Below, piece by piece: positions 48,310-59,456 of a stretch of 64,000 nt of DNA. Under the pieces are notes generated by a model. The model made no database searches. It worked only from the letters and a program-made list of their open reading frames with translations, and had not been told where the DNA came from. A program made the translations under genes and the position numbers. Source of the stretch: Larix kaempferi. Its lineage: Eukaryota; Streptophyta; Pinopsida; Pinales; Pinaceae. Positions within the stretch are counted from its first letter, which is position 1, and each line of letters opens with the position of its first letter. Location: positions 10,135,501 through 10,199,500 of the forward strand of contig BSBM01000007.1 in the NCBI GenBank assembly GCA_027924585.1, read 5' to 3'.

Positions 48310-49880
48310 TCACTTCTTCCTCAAAGTGTCATCAATCTGAAGAACACCAAGCCTCTCTTTGAAGTACTCAAACTTCACTTTGGCTAGTGGTTTCGTCAAC
48401 ACATCTGCAACCTGCTCATCCGTCACAACATACAAGAGCTTCACTACTCCTCTCTGCACCATAGCCTTGATATAGTGATATTTGATCTCAATGTGCTTCG
48501 AATGGTCATGGAAGACCGAGTTCTCAAACAACTTCACACAACTTTGGTTGTCAAAAAAAATACCTGTAGCATCCAACGGGAGATCAAATAAATCAGACAG
48601 TATCTTTCTAAGCCATACTGCCTCACAACTAGCCAAACAAGTTGCAACATACTCTGCCTCAGCTGTACTCAGTGATACGCAAGACTGCTTCCTGCTAAAC
48701 CAAGAGATCACACCTGATCCCATACTAAAGAAACACCCAGAAGTGCTTTTCCTATCTGCAGCACTGCCTACCCAATCTGAATCAACATAAACCTTTAGGT
48801 TAAAATTTTGATTCGCATCATACTTGAGCCCATAGTCAACTGTACCCTTCAGGTACCTCATAATATGCTTTACAACAACCAGGTGAACACCTCTCAGATC
48901 CGTCAGGAAGTGACTCAATGTGTTCACCACAAAGAAAATATCAAGTCTCGTGTTCATCAGGTACATCAAGGACCCAATCATCTGACGATACATAGTGACA
49001 TCAATCAGCTCAGATGAAGCATCACACAGGAGCTTCAAGTTCGGTGCCGTAGGTGTGGCCATGGCCTTGCAGTCCATCATCCTGAACCTCTTCAGGATCT
49101 CTACTGCGTACTTCCCTTGTCCGAGGAAGATCCCCTCTACACTCTGCCACACCTCCATGCCTAGAAAGTAGTGCATCATCCCAAGTCCTTCATCTTGAAC
49201 TCGGAAACAAGCTTCCTCTTCGTGTCGGCAATCAATTTATCCTCATCTATAACAAATAGGTCATCCACATAAAAGTAGTATCACTGGATTTCCTTTCTCA
49301 AACTTGTAGTAAAGGTTGGAATCCGCTTTACTCTTGGTAAATTCCAAACTGAATAGAAAGCTGTCTATCCTACCATACCAAGTCCTAGGAGCTTGCTTCA
49401 AGCCATACAAGGCTTTCTTCAACTTGCACACATATGATTCTTTGTCATGTGTCTCAAAACCAAGTGGTTGCTCCACATACACTTCCTCTTCGACTACACC
49501 ATTCAAGAAGGTTGTCTTTTCATCCATCTAGTGTATCTTCCACTTCATCACTGTAGCCAGAGTAAGTACTAATCTGATAGAAGTGTATCTGGCTACATGA
49601 GCGAAAGTCTTTTCATAATCTATTCCCTTTTTCTGGATAAGCCACAAGCTACAAACCTCACTTTGTATTTCTCCTATGCTTCCATCTGCAGCATGTTTGA
49701 TCTTATAGATCCACATGGAAGTCACAACAGACTTCCCTTCTAGTCTGGGACCACATCCCAACCATCATTCTTCATGATCAACGGATCATCGCATTCTTCC
49801 ATTACTTCATCCCGGATCCTTGGAACTTCAATATCTTCGATATCTTCAACAGATAGATTTTTTACTGGAACAAATGTTGT
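48310..49880 (-). pseudogene. E pol remnant: copia RT and RNase H
   Basis: One minus-strand frame. It starts in the lead-in to RT (MKNDGWDVVP, then MWIYKIKHAADGS), continues through FAHVARYTSIR and the TFLNGVVEEEVYVEQPLGF motif, and the LKKALYGLKQAPRTWY motif. The region of the YVDD box is broken by stops at about 49260-49200. The frame resumes at 49179 with MMHYFLGMEVW, then the RNase H part (VYVDSDWVGSAADRKSTSG, LSTAEAEYVA, DNQSCVKL) and the copia C-terminus ending in FKERLGVLQIDDTLRKK. Distinct in sequence from D's pol, so a different copia family or subfamily. Confidence 0.88.
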
Positions 49881-49900
49881 AGTCCTTCTTTTGTAGGTGA

Positions 49901-51240
49901 TGGTATACGATCTTTCCTACAAGACAAGTTAACTTGCATGATTAGAAACACCTCATAGTTTTCAGAACAATTTCTTACACATAAAGAAATATGTCATACA
50001 GTCTTGCAATTTTTTTAGCCAATTCTTCAATACAGCATTTATCCATATCCTGTAACTTTCTAGATGCCTTCCAATATCTACTAGAACATTGTTAAGAGTG
50101 TGCACAACTCCCAACATGTCAGCAAAGAGGTTTCATTCTAGATATGTAGCAATGGAATGTTGTACAGTGCCATAGGCCACTTACCCCTCACATGCATATT
50201 AGTAGTATACTATTCATTAATGCAATTATTCTAATATTCATAATACACACCCTAAGTCTAGGAACATAAGCATATACATCATTGAGCAATATTATTTAAA
50301 CAAACAAGTATGGAAGAAATGACAATTCAAATACTTATCTTTGTTTGGTTGTAGGGTGGACTCCCTCTCAATATTTGCTTCCCTACAGGAACTACTGGAG
50401 TGTGCTCCCTGTTGATCATTAATTAAAGTAAGGAACATAATATGCATAAACCCTAGATTACTCAAACTTGTAATTTCATGAGTAATCACTATCATTCATA
50501 CAAAAGTATAAGACCCTTACTTAGGGTAGGATTATAACTTGAGATAGGAAAAACATATCTCGTCATCATATTTGCTAGTTATGTCTAGCAATGTTTTCTT
50601 GTTCTCTTCAATGACCTGCATAACTCATAATTTAACCATTGTACAAACAAATTATACATACCTCTATGTGATCCATGACTATGGATGAGTCTTTGTCTTC
50701 ATGTCATCATGGTTTTTGTTGTTCGGGAAATATACCCTATAGAGAGGAGAGGGACATCACCAACTTCTAGGGTGACAGGTAAATACATTAATCATATCAC
50801 ATAGGATTCTACAAAAGGAAAGAGATCAAGGTTCTTGAAGGCATACCTTATTAACGGAGTTCGATCCTAGCTTTCGCTTGCTCCTTCGATCGATCCTCCA
50901 CTTGATCTTCCCTTTGACGAATCTGCAATACAAAGATACCTTCCTTAGCGTATCTTGACTGATATAACAATGATGAAATCGAAATACAATTTAAACATCA
51001 AATACAATCAAGCATTTAATCCAAACAAATATGCAATCCATTAGACATTTGATTGGGACGGGAAGGGCATTTCAACCTTTATTGTCAAAAGCAAATAATC
51101 AGTACAAGTATACCTGATCATTCAGAGTGCTTGTGCAATCGGATCATGAGCTCCTGCTTTTCACACTAACTTTGAAATTCCTCCAGCGTAACAACCCTTA
51201 ATGCATAGTTTCTCCTCCTCTCTCTCATCTATCCCCCTTG
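49901..51240. other. No gene recognised; right part may be R/U5 of element H's LTR
   Basis: No family-like ORF on either strand. Because a TATA-like box of H's LTR lies at 51248-51241 (minus), the sequence left of it for several hundred bases may be R/U5; the border is not visible. Confidence 0.4.
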
Positions 51241-51723
51241 TATTTATGAGACAAGGTAGGTAGTTTGGATCGAGAGGTAGTTTGATTGGGAAGTTGCAAA
51301 ACCAACTGCAACTAATTCCAATTCGTCAAATTAATAGATTTGTGATTACTTTTTAAGATGTGTGCGAGTATTTCACAGTAGAGTAGCGCACAATATGCAA
51401 CTTCACTACTGTACAACCAATGTTTGCATGATTTTTTAAGGTGTGCACTAGTTTGCTTCAACAAAGTAGGGCATACTAGTAGGTGTGCGCTACTATTATG
51501 CTTGTAGAGTAGGGCACACTTCAAGAAATGCGCTACTATAATTCCTGTAGGGTAGCACACATGTAAAAAGGGAGGGTATAACAGGGTTTTGTTAGTTGCT
51601 GAGGGGCAAACCAAGTCCATGTATCATCTAGGGCAATATTGCTCTTCTATCCATGTTGTCTTTTTGTGTGACCGACAGCTTAATGTGATCACGGGAAGAG
51701 AAGTGCAAATTTGACCTATAACA
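51241..51723 (-). mobile_element. U3 part of element H's 3' LTR
   Basis: Minus strand starts TGTTATAGGTCAAATTTGC at 51723, right after a TTAGGGGGCA polypurine tract (complement of 51726-51737), and reaches a CATAAATA box at 51248-51241. It holds the hairpin cluster at 51359-51560. Confidence 0.5.
51359..51560. repeat. Cluster of four imperfect hairpin repeats
   Basis: Four related inverted repeats at about 51359-51392, 51440-51476, 51483-51519 and 51528-51561. The best has arms GTGTGCGCTACT and AGTAGGGCACAC (11 of 12 pairs) around a 13-base loop. Confidence 0.65.
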
Positions 51724-51825
51724 GATGCCCCCTAATGTGTGAGGTCAGAGGGAAACGATGGCCGAAATATATTATAATTCCAAGTCAGTGGAGGAGCAAG
51801 AAACCACAAAACCAAGTCACAAAAG
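51724..51825 (-). other. Element H internal sequence left of element D
   Basis: Contains H's polypurine tract and ends in AAAAG (51821-51825), the left target duplication of D. H continues at 59457. Confidence 0.6.
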
Positions 51826-52327
51826 TGTTGAATATTGTAACTTCTAAGAATATTATATTTGTACATTATTATTTCAGAGATGTTCCATCCCTCTGAGGTG
51901 ACTCTATTATGTATCCGGAGATGTTTATTCCTCCAAGGATTTGTGGTAATTAGGGTTATTAGACCCACCATGTGGGGGTCGGCCCTGATATTATATTTTA
52001 GGGGTTATTAGACTTCTCCAGGAGAGGTCGGCCCCATTAGGGATTTTAGTCAGTCGGGAACTAGTATAAATAGAGGAGGAGAGCTCCTCATTTGATAGAC
52101 ACACTCACAACTTAGAAAAGTAGCGCACTTGTCTAGGAGGTATGCATAGGAGGTGGAGAAGGAGGTCAAGTCTTGGAGCACATCTTGTATTTTGGTTGAT
52201 CATCTTATTGAGGAAAGCTTTGCTGGGTTTTCTACCCCATGAGGGTTTCCCAGGATAAATTCTGTGTCCATCTTGTGATTATGTTTCTTTTAGTGATCTT
52301 GCTAGTCTGTTTGGTTTAAACTTAACA
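51826..52327 (+). mobile_element. D 5' LTR (502 bp)
   Basis: TGTTGAATATTG to AAACTTAACA. TATAAATAG in AGTATAAATAGAGGAGG near 52060-52076 is the promoter TATA. Same length as the 3' LTR. Confidence 0.95.
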
Positions 52328-52339
52328 TGGTATCAGAGC
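52328..52339 (+). promoter_or_regulatory. D primer-binding site, initiator-Met tRNA
   Basis: TGGTATCAGAGC, perfect, adjacent to the LTR. Confidence 0.93.
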
Positions 52340-52804
52340 TAGCCTGAATAGGAGATCTTTCACAAGGTAAGAATATCTCTCTCTCTCTGGTGAAAATTAG
52401 GGTTTCTGCAAAAAGTTGGTATTGTTGCATTCTGATTACATGGATGGATATCCCTTCTCAAAACCAATCTTTTGAGCCCTAGATCGAACTTTTTGGTTGG
52501 ATAGAACTCCGGGAAAGTCAAACCCTAGTTTTACCAAAAGTGCGATAAACCAAAAATTAGTTTCTGCAAAACGTTGGTATTGTTGAATTTTGATTACATG
52601 GATGGATAGCCCTTCTCAAAACCAATCTTTTGAGCCCTAGATCGAACTTTTTGGTTGGGTAAAACTCTGGAAAAGTCAAACCCTAGTTTTACCAAAAGTG
52701 CGATAAACCATAAATTCTCTCCCAGGATCCGGAAAATTAAAAGGGTTAAAGTTTCCAGGTAAGTACTATTATATCTCTTGTCTCTTGGACTCCCCCAAGA
52801 GAAG
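52340..52804 (+). other. D leader with internal duplication
   Basis: Untranslated; a segment of roughly 130 bp occurs twice in tandem (GCAAAA(A/C)GTTGGTATTGTTG near 52407 and near 52566). D1's leader has only one copy. Confidence 0.7.
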
Positions 52805-53854
52805 ATGGCTCCAAACACTAAGCTTGAAGACAAGCTAGAAGGTATAGAAAATTTCCGGGCATGGAAATACAGAATTGGTCTCATTCTTGAAGAGAATGAT
52901 CTTGCTCATTATGTCAAGGATGATGTTGCAGAACCTGAAGGAGATGAAGCCAAAGAGAAGCATACGAAGGATTTGATTGGGGCTAAGAGAATCATAGCTG
53001 ATTCCTTTAAAGACCACTTGATTCCCCAAGTGGCCTCCAAGAAGAATCCAAAGGAAATGTATGATGCCTTAGGAAGAATGTATGAAGGAAAGAACATCAA
53101 TAGGAAGATGAACCTAAGGACTCAGTTGAAGAGTACCAAGATGCACAAAGGAGAATCCATTCAAGACTACTTCTCAAGGGTCTCCCAAATCAAGGAGCAA
53201 CTAGATGCCATTGGTGATACTCTTGATGAAGATGAAGTTGTGATGACTGCTCTAAATGGTCTCACTAGACCTTGGGAATCATTCATACAAACCATGTGTG
53301 CCAGAAAAGAAAGCATGAATTTTGATGTAGTATGGGAGGATTGTGTTCAAGAAGAGGCTAGGGTAGCCAACAGAGAGGCTCTTCTCAAAGAGGATGACCA
53401 AGCCTTGGCCACCCACACCAAAAGAGGAAAAATGGATCACTTCAAGAAAGTGAACCACAAAAGGTCTCAACCCTCTCATAGATTCAAAAGGAAAGGAGGA
53501 ACAAACTCAGAAAGAGTCCTGTCCACAGTCCAATGTTTTAATTGTCTTAAACTAGGACACTATGCTAGAGACTGTACTTTACCAGAAAAGAAGAAGAAGA
53601 AATTTGTCCACAAAAGACATCATGCACATATGGCAGAAGATGATAGTGAAGAAGAAGAAGGAGAAGAAGAAGAAGAAGAAGAAGAAGAAGAAGAGGAAAG
53701 GCCTCGAAGGAAAAGATCTAAAGTAAAGAAAGAAGATCCAGAAGAATATGTCCTATTTTCTACACTCTCTGGATCTGTGTCTCTTGGTGAAGATACATGG
53801 TTCATTGGCAGTGGTGCTTCAAAGCACATGACAAGTCAAAAGAAAACTCTCTGA
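52805..53854 (+). pseudogene. D Gag and start of protease
   Basis: Start chosen at ATG 52805 (MAPNTKLEDKLEGIENFRAW), the same start as D1; upstream open codons lie in the leader. The copia Gag domain (UBN2-type) spans about residues 15-200. A CCHC knuckle CFNCLKLGHYARDC (CX2CX4HX4C) follows, then a basic stretch and a (GAA)n-encoded run of Glu (about 53643-53697). The protease site reads TWFIGSGASKHMT, with Gly in place of the catalytic Asp of DSG. The frame ends at TGA 53852-53854, and related sequence continues in the same frame beyond it. Confidence 0.9.
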
Positions 53855-56800
53855 AGAATTGAAGAAAAGTCTTCACCACAAAAGGTATCTCTAGGAGATG
53901 ATTACCAATATCCCATCAAGGGGATTGGTGAAGCAAACTACAAGCTATATTCTGGAACACCCTTGAAGATGAAAGAAATTTTATATAGGATTGAAGAAGA
54001 ACCTACTCTCTATCTCAACACTAGATAAGAAAGGTTTTAGATTTGCCTTCATAGATGGTCAAGTACTCATGTGGTCCAAAGAAAAATCAATTAAAGATGC
54101 AGTTGTCATTGGTGAAGAAGAAGGAGGTCTCTATAAGCTCAAGGGTCATCCAGAGGTTTCCCTTGCTCATGAAACCTCTAGCCCCAGTGAGCTATGGCAT
54201 AGAAGATTAGCTCACATTAACTACAAATCCTTACCCTATGTAAGCAAGGTGGTCATAGGATTACAATATTTGAAGGTTGATCATGATGGCTCATGTAAAG
54301 GATCTAAGAAAGGGAAGAATGCCAAGAACCCCTTTCCAAAGAGTGAAAGAAATACTAAGAACATTTTGGAGCTAATACACTCAGATGTATGTGGACCAAT
54401 TCCCACCACTTCTCTAAGTGGGTTTGAATACTATCTTTCATTCATTGACGACTATTCAAGGAAAACTTGGATATACTTTCTAAAAGGTAAGAATGAAGTC
54501 TTTGGAAAATTCAAAGAGTTCAAGGCTCTAATAGAAAATCTCTCAGAAAAGAGAATCAAGATTCTCAGAACAGATAATGGCGGAGAATATACTTCAAAGG
54601 AATTTGAAGAATTTTGTAAAGAAGCTGGAATTAAGAGGGAACTAGCCACTCCCTACAATCCCCAACAAAATGGGGTTGCTGAGAGGAAAAATAGAACCAT
54701 CATGGAAGCTATAAAGACTATGATACATGACCAAGATCTACCCATGTATGTATGGGATGAAGCAGCTAAGACAGCAGTATATGTGCAAAATAGACTATCC
54801 CATAGTGGTCTTGATTTCAAGACTCCAGAAGAAGTGTTTACAGGAAAGAAGCCTGAGCTAAGTCATCTTAAGATATTTGGGTGTCCTGTGTACATCCACA
54901 TTCCAAAAGAAAAGAGAACCAAGTTGGATCCTCCTAGTAAGAAGGGAATATTTGTTGGTTATTGTGAATCATCCAAGGCCTTCAGAATTTACATACCAGG
55001 TTTTCATCATATAGAAATAAGTAGAGATGTAACATTTGATGAAGAAGCAGCTCTCAAGAAATCCAGGAAGTGCCAACTTGAAGAAATCTATGAAGAAGAT
55101 ACACCTCCTAGAATCACAGAGGCTGTGCACATCCCTGAAGATGATTCACCAGAGGATCATGACATGTTGGAACCACAAGAACCTCCTATTACAGATTTAT
55201 CTAAGAAAAGAAGGCCAACATGGGCTAGAGATATTATTCAAGGAGGTGAAAGATATGGAGCTCCTGAAGGCTCCACTAGAGAAATAAAGAAACCAAAGCT
55301 AGTATCCAACTATATGGCCTTGATGTGTGATCTTGTGGATCAACAACCTACTATCTATGAAGAGGCAGCTCAAGATAAAGAATGGGTAGAAGCAATGACA
55401 AAAGAATATCAGTCAATAATAAAAAATGATGTTTGGGATGTAGTTCCCAAACCAAAAGATAAAAGTGTGGTTTCTTCCAAATGGATTTTCAAGATAAAAC
55501 ATGCTACAGATGGTAGCATTGAAAAATACAAGGCAAGATTTGTAGCCAGAGGATTCTCTCAGAATGAGGGAATTGACTATGAAGAAACATTTGCACCAGT
55601 TGCTAGGTATACTTCAATAAGAACTATCATGGAACTTGCATCTATGATGAAGTGGAAATTACATCAAATGGATGTTAAGACAGCTTTTCTGAATGGTGTA
55701 ATTGAAGAAGAAGTGTACATAGAGAAACCACAAGGGTTTGAGGTTAAAGACGGAAGAACTCATGTATGCAAACTGAAAAAGGCATTATATGGATTGAATC
55801 AAGCGCCCAGGGCTTGGTACGAAAGGATTGACAATTTCTTAACAAGCATGGGCTTTACCAAGAGTAAAGATGATCCCAATCTTTATCTCAAAGTGATGGA
55901 TGATGAACCAGTTATACTGTTGTTATATGTAGATGATCTATTTCTAACCGGAAATGAGAAACAAATTATTGAAAGCAAGAAGAAGCTTTCTTCAGAATTC
56001 GAGATGAAATATCTCGGACTAATGCACTACTTCTTAGGTCTAGAAGTATGGCAAGAACCAAAAGGAATCTTTCTAAATCAAGGTAAGTATGCTATGGAGA
56101 TTCTAAAAATATTTGATATGTTGGAGTGTAAACCCATGGCCACTCCCATGGACTCCAACTTGAAATTATTAGTTGATGACTCATCGAAATTAGTGGATCT
56201 AAATCTATATAGACAAATCATTGGGTCTTTGATGTATTTAACAAATACCAGGCCAGATATATGCTTTGCTGTAAATACCCAAAGTCAGTATCTAGTAGAA
56301 CCTAGAAAGGTTCACTTAATAGTTGCAAAGCATGTAATGAGGTACCTAAAAGGTACATTAGATTTTGGTCTATATTATCTTGGAGGTCATGAACTCAGAT
56401 TACATGGTTACTCAGATTCTGATTGGGCAGGAAGTGTCTCAGAAAGAAAGAGTACATCAGGTGGATGTTATGGTCTTGGATCTGCCATGATCTCATGGTT
56501 AAGCAAGAAACGATCTAGTGTGGCTGTCAGTACTGCTGAAGCAGAATATATAGCTGTCTGCTCTACCAGCTGTGAAGCAGTATGGCTTCGAAAGCTATTA
56601 TCTGGAGTGTTTGACTTAGAAATGGATCCCACTGTGATTATGTGTGACAATCAAAGCTGCATCAAGATGATAGAAAATCCTGTATTCCACGATAAGTCAA
56701 AACACATAGAGATCTGATACTTTTATATACGAGATATGGTGTAGAGAGGAGCTATCAAGCTCGAGTATGTGAGCACTAAGGATCAAATTGCTGATATCTT

Positions 56801-56888
56801 GACCAAACCTATGTCTCGAGTGAAATTTGAATACTTCCGAGACAAGCTTGGTGTAATTCAAAAGGACTCTCCTCGAAAGGGGGAGTAA
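53855..56888 (+). pseudogene. D Pol: protease end, integrase, RT, RNase H
   Basis: Protease remnant 53855-53975 (VSLGDDYQYPIKGIGE), then a small deletion shifts the frame, and 53991-56717 stays open (908 codons). The pre-integrase zinc motif is LWHRRLAHIN...CKGS, with Ser in place of the last Cys. Integrase core: IHSDVCGP (Asp), RTDNGGEYTS (Asp), NGVAERKN (Glu). RT: WIFKIKHATDGSIEKYKARF, MDVKTAFLNG, LYGLNQAPRAWY and catalytic LLYVDDLFLTG. RNase H: YSDSDWAGSVSERKSTSGG, STAEAEYIA, MCDNQSCIKM. TGA 56715 and TAG 56742 interrupt; the family C-terminus then runs to TAA 56886-56888. Order integrase before RT is diagnostic of Ty1/copia. RT and integrase catalytic residues are intact. Confidence 0.95.
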
Positions 56889-57019
56889 TATAGTCATTGA
56901 TAATGAGATTGTCTCATCAACAAGCAAGATCAATGATGAGGCTACCTGCTTACTACACCTGGATACCTAGAAACATTTAGATTTCGGACTCTTATACTTA
57001 GAATACTTATTTTTACTTA

Positions 57020-57275
57020 TTTAGCTTTTGATGATAAATGTATTATTGAGAATACATGCTTTTGAGGATAGATTTATTAGTGAGAATACATGCTTTTGAT
57101 GAAATATGTATTAGTGAGAATACATGCTTTTGATGAAAGATGTATTAGTGAGAATACATGCTTTTGATGATAGATGTATTAGTGAGAATACATGCTATAT
57201 GTATTGGTAAGAATACATGTTTTGATGATAAGATGTATTGGTAAGAATACATGCTTTTGAGGATACATGTATTGA
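57020..57275 (+). repeat. D tandem repeat 1, about 35-40 bp unit
   Basis: Repeats of TTAGTGAGAATACATGCTTT with GATGATAGATGTA between, seven or so copies. Confidence 0.8.
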
Positions 57276-57326
57276 TTAATGTACTTGTATGAGGATACTT
57301 GTACTTGTATTAATGAGGATACATGT

Positions 57327-57594
57327 GAGGGATTGTATCATCCTTGAACACTTGTTCTAAAGTTAGCCGTAGACAGGTGTCTCCGAGAAAGAAGAGGGAT
57401 TGTATCATCCTTGAACACTTGTTCTAAAGTGAGCTGTAGACAGGCGTCTCCGAGAAAGAAGAGGGATTGTATCATCCTTGAACACTTGTTCTAAAGTGAG
57501 CCATAGATAGGTGTCTCCAAGAAATAAGAGGGATTGTATCATCCTTGAACACTTGTTCTAAAGTGAGCCGTAGACATGATGTCTCCAATAAAGA
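57327..57594 (+). repeat. D tandem repeat 2, 67-bp unit, 4 copies
   Basis: Copies begin near 57327, 57394, 57461 and 57529 (GAGGGATTGTATCATCC). Each holds AGACAGGTGTCT or a variant, a near-palindrome. Confidence 0.85.
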
Positions 57595-57611
57595 AGTCCT
57601 GAATGAACAGG

Positions 57612-58265
57612 TAGGGGATTGTATCTTCCCTGGAATTCGGTCCCAGAATTGAGCCATAGACATGATGTCTCCCATAAAGAATTCCTGAATGAACAGTTAG
57701 GGGATTGTATCTTCCCCGGACTTCAGTCCCAGAATTGAGTCGTAGACATGATGTCTCCGATAATGAAGTCCTGAATGAACAGGTAAGGGATTGTATCTTC
57801 CCCGGACTTTGGTCCCAGAATTGAGCCATAGACATGATGTCTCCGATAAAGAAGTCCTGAATGAACAGTTAGGGGATTGTATCTTCCCCGGACTTCGGTC
57901 CCAGAATTGAGCCGTAGACATGATGTCTCCGATAATGAAGTCCTAAATGAACAGGTAGGGGATTGTATCTTCCCCAGACTTCGGTCCCAGAATTGAGTCG
58001 TAGAAATGATGTCTCCGATAATGAAGTCCTGAATGAATAGGTAGGGGATTGTATCTTCCCCGGACTTTGGTCCCAGAATTGAGCCATAGACTAGGTCTCC
58101 GATAATGAAGTTTTGAATGAACAGGTAGGGGATTGTATCTTCCTCGGACTTCAGTCCCAGAATTGAGCCATATACTAGGTCTCCGATAATGAAGTCCTGA
58201 ATGAACAGGTAGGGGATTGTATCTTCCCTGGACTTTGGTCTTAGAATTGATCCATAGACTGATGT
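57612..58265 (+). repeat. D tandem repeat 3, 84-86-bp unit, 8 copies
   Basis: Copies begin near 57614, 57700, 57786, 57872, 57958, 58044, 58128 and 58212. The unit holds GGGGATTGTATCTTCCCC (GGGGA/TCCCC arms) and AGACATGATGTCT (AGACA/TGTCT arms). It is related to repeat 2 in its first 20 bases. Confidence 0.9.
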
Positions 58266-58502
58266 CTTCAAAAATTGAAGATAGGATTGCATCATCCCTA
58301 GACATGAGACTTCTCTTAAAGGTACATGTGAGGACTGCATCGTCCATAAACTAGGTTCAAGATGTACATGATGGGATTGCATCATCCCTAGACATGAGAC
58401 TTGTATTAAGAGATAAGGACTGATCATCCTGGAACTTGATCGGATTGTATCATCCATGGACATATGTCCTAAAGAGAGCAGGATTGATCTTCCCATAATA
58501 TG

Positions 58503-58800
58503 ATCATGTGATGACGATGTCGATGATCGTGTGATGACGATGCTGATGATCGTGTGATGATGATGCCGATGATCGTGTGATGACGATGCCAATGATCGTG
58601 TGATGATGATGCTGATGATCGTGTGATGACGATGCGGATGATCATGTGATGACGATGCCGATGATCGTATGATGACGATGTCGATGATCGTATGATGACG
58701 ATGCCGATGATCGTGTGATGACGATGTTAATGATCGTGTGATGACGACGCTGATGATCATGTGATGACGATGCTGATGATTGTATGATGACGATACTGGT
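58503..58800 (+). repeat. D tandem repeat 4, 23-bp unit, about 13 copies
   Basis: Unit GATGATCGTGTGATGACGAT with 3 variable bases; spacing measured as 23 bp at 58522, 58545 and 58568. Similar GATGATG/ACGATG-rich sequence sits near the polypurine tract of element E (46640-46720, complement). Confidence 0.88.
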
Positions 58801-58949
58801 GATGTTGATGTTCCAGTAACTGGTTGGGTTACTGATGATGATGAATTGAAGAGAGCTTTCGATGATTTATAGATGTATCATGTATGATGTAGTCGACGAC
58901 TCCTTGCTCCTGCAGATGTTGTTATAATATCCTTCTCGTTAAGAGGGAG

Positions 58950-59451
58950 TGTTGAATATTGTAACTTCTAAGAATATTATATTTGTACATTATTATTCCG
59001 GAGATGTTCCATCCCTCCGAGGTGACTCTATTATGTATCCGGAGATGTTTATTCCTCCGAGGATTTGTGGTAATTAGGGTTATTAGACCCAACATGTGGG
59101 GGTCGGCCCTGATATTATATTTTAGGGGTTATTAGACTTCTCCAGGAGAGGTTGGCCCCATTAGGGATTTTAGTCAGTCGGGAAGTAGTATAAATAAAGG
59201 AGGAGAGCTCCTCATTTGATAGACACACTCACAACTTAGAAAAGTAGCGCACTTGTCTAGGAGGTCTGCACAAGAGGTGGAGAAGGAGATCAAGTCTTGG
59301 AGCACATCTTGTATTTTGGTTGATCATCTTATTGAGGAAAGCTTTGCTGGGTTTTCTACCCCATGAGGGTTTCCCAGGGTAAATTCTGTGTCTATCTTGT
59401 GATTATGTTTCTTTCAGTGATCTTGCTAGTCTATTTGGTTTAAACTTAACA
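58950..59451 (+). mobile_element. D 3' LTR (502 bp)
   Basis: Same length and ends as the 5' LTR; preceded by AAGAGGGAG and followed by the AAAAG duplication. Confidence 0.95.
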
Positions 59452-59456
59452 AAAAG

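Larger units (their letters stand above)
46105..49900 (-). mobile_element. Copia element E, minus strand, 3' half
   Basis: From right to left: RT and RNase H pseudogene (49880-48310), about 1.7 kb of tandem repeats, polypurine tract (AAGAGGGAG, 46593-46585), 3' LTR. It interrupts D1's gag. Gag, protease, integrase and 5' LTR are missing; the right end near 49.9 kb fades into unrecognised sequence. Confidence 0.82.
51826..59451 (+). mobile_element. Element D: near-complete Ty1/copia retrotransposon (7.6 kb)
   Basis: Two 502-bp LTRs, initiator-Met PBS, gag-pol, 2 kb of 3' minisatellites, polypurine tract AAGAGGGAG (58941-58949), and a perfect 5-bp target duplication AAAAG (51821-51825 and 59452-59456). 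LTRs differ at 16 of 502 sites by my count, 13 of them transitions. Dead by a few stops, one deletion and active-site changes, but the freshest element here. Confidence 0.95.

Noticed and set aside
57612-58265. Regular 86-bp array resembling a CRISPR layout
   Set aside because: No alternation of conserved repeat and unique spacer; the whole unit repeats, in a plant retroelement.
57723-58760. 345-codon minus-strand open frame, His/Ser/Arg-rich
   Set aside because: It exists only because the 86-bp and 23-bp repeats lack stops in that frame; translation is repetitive and antisense to a transcribed 3' region.
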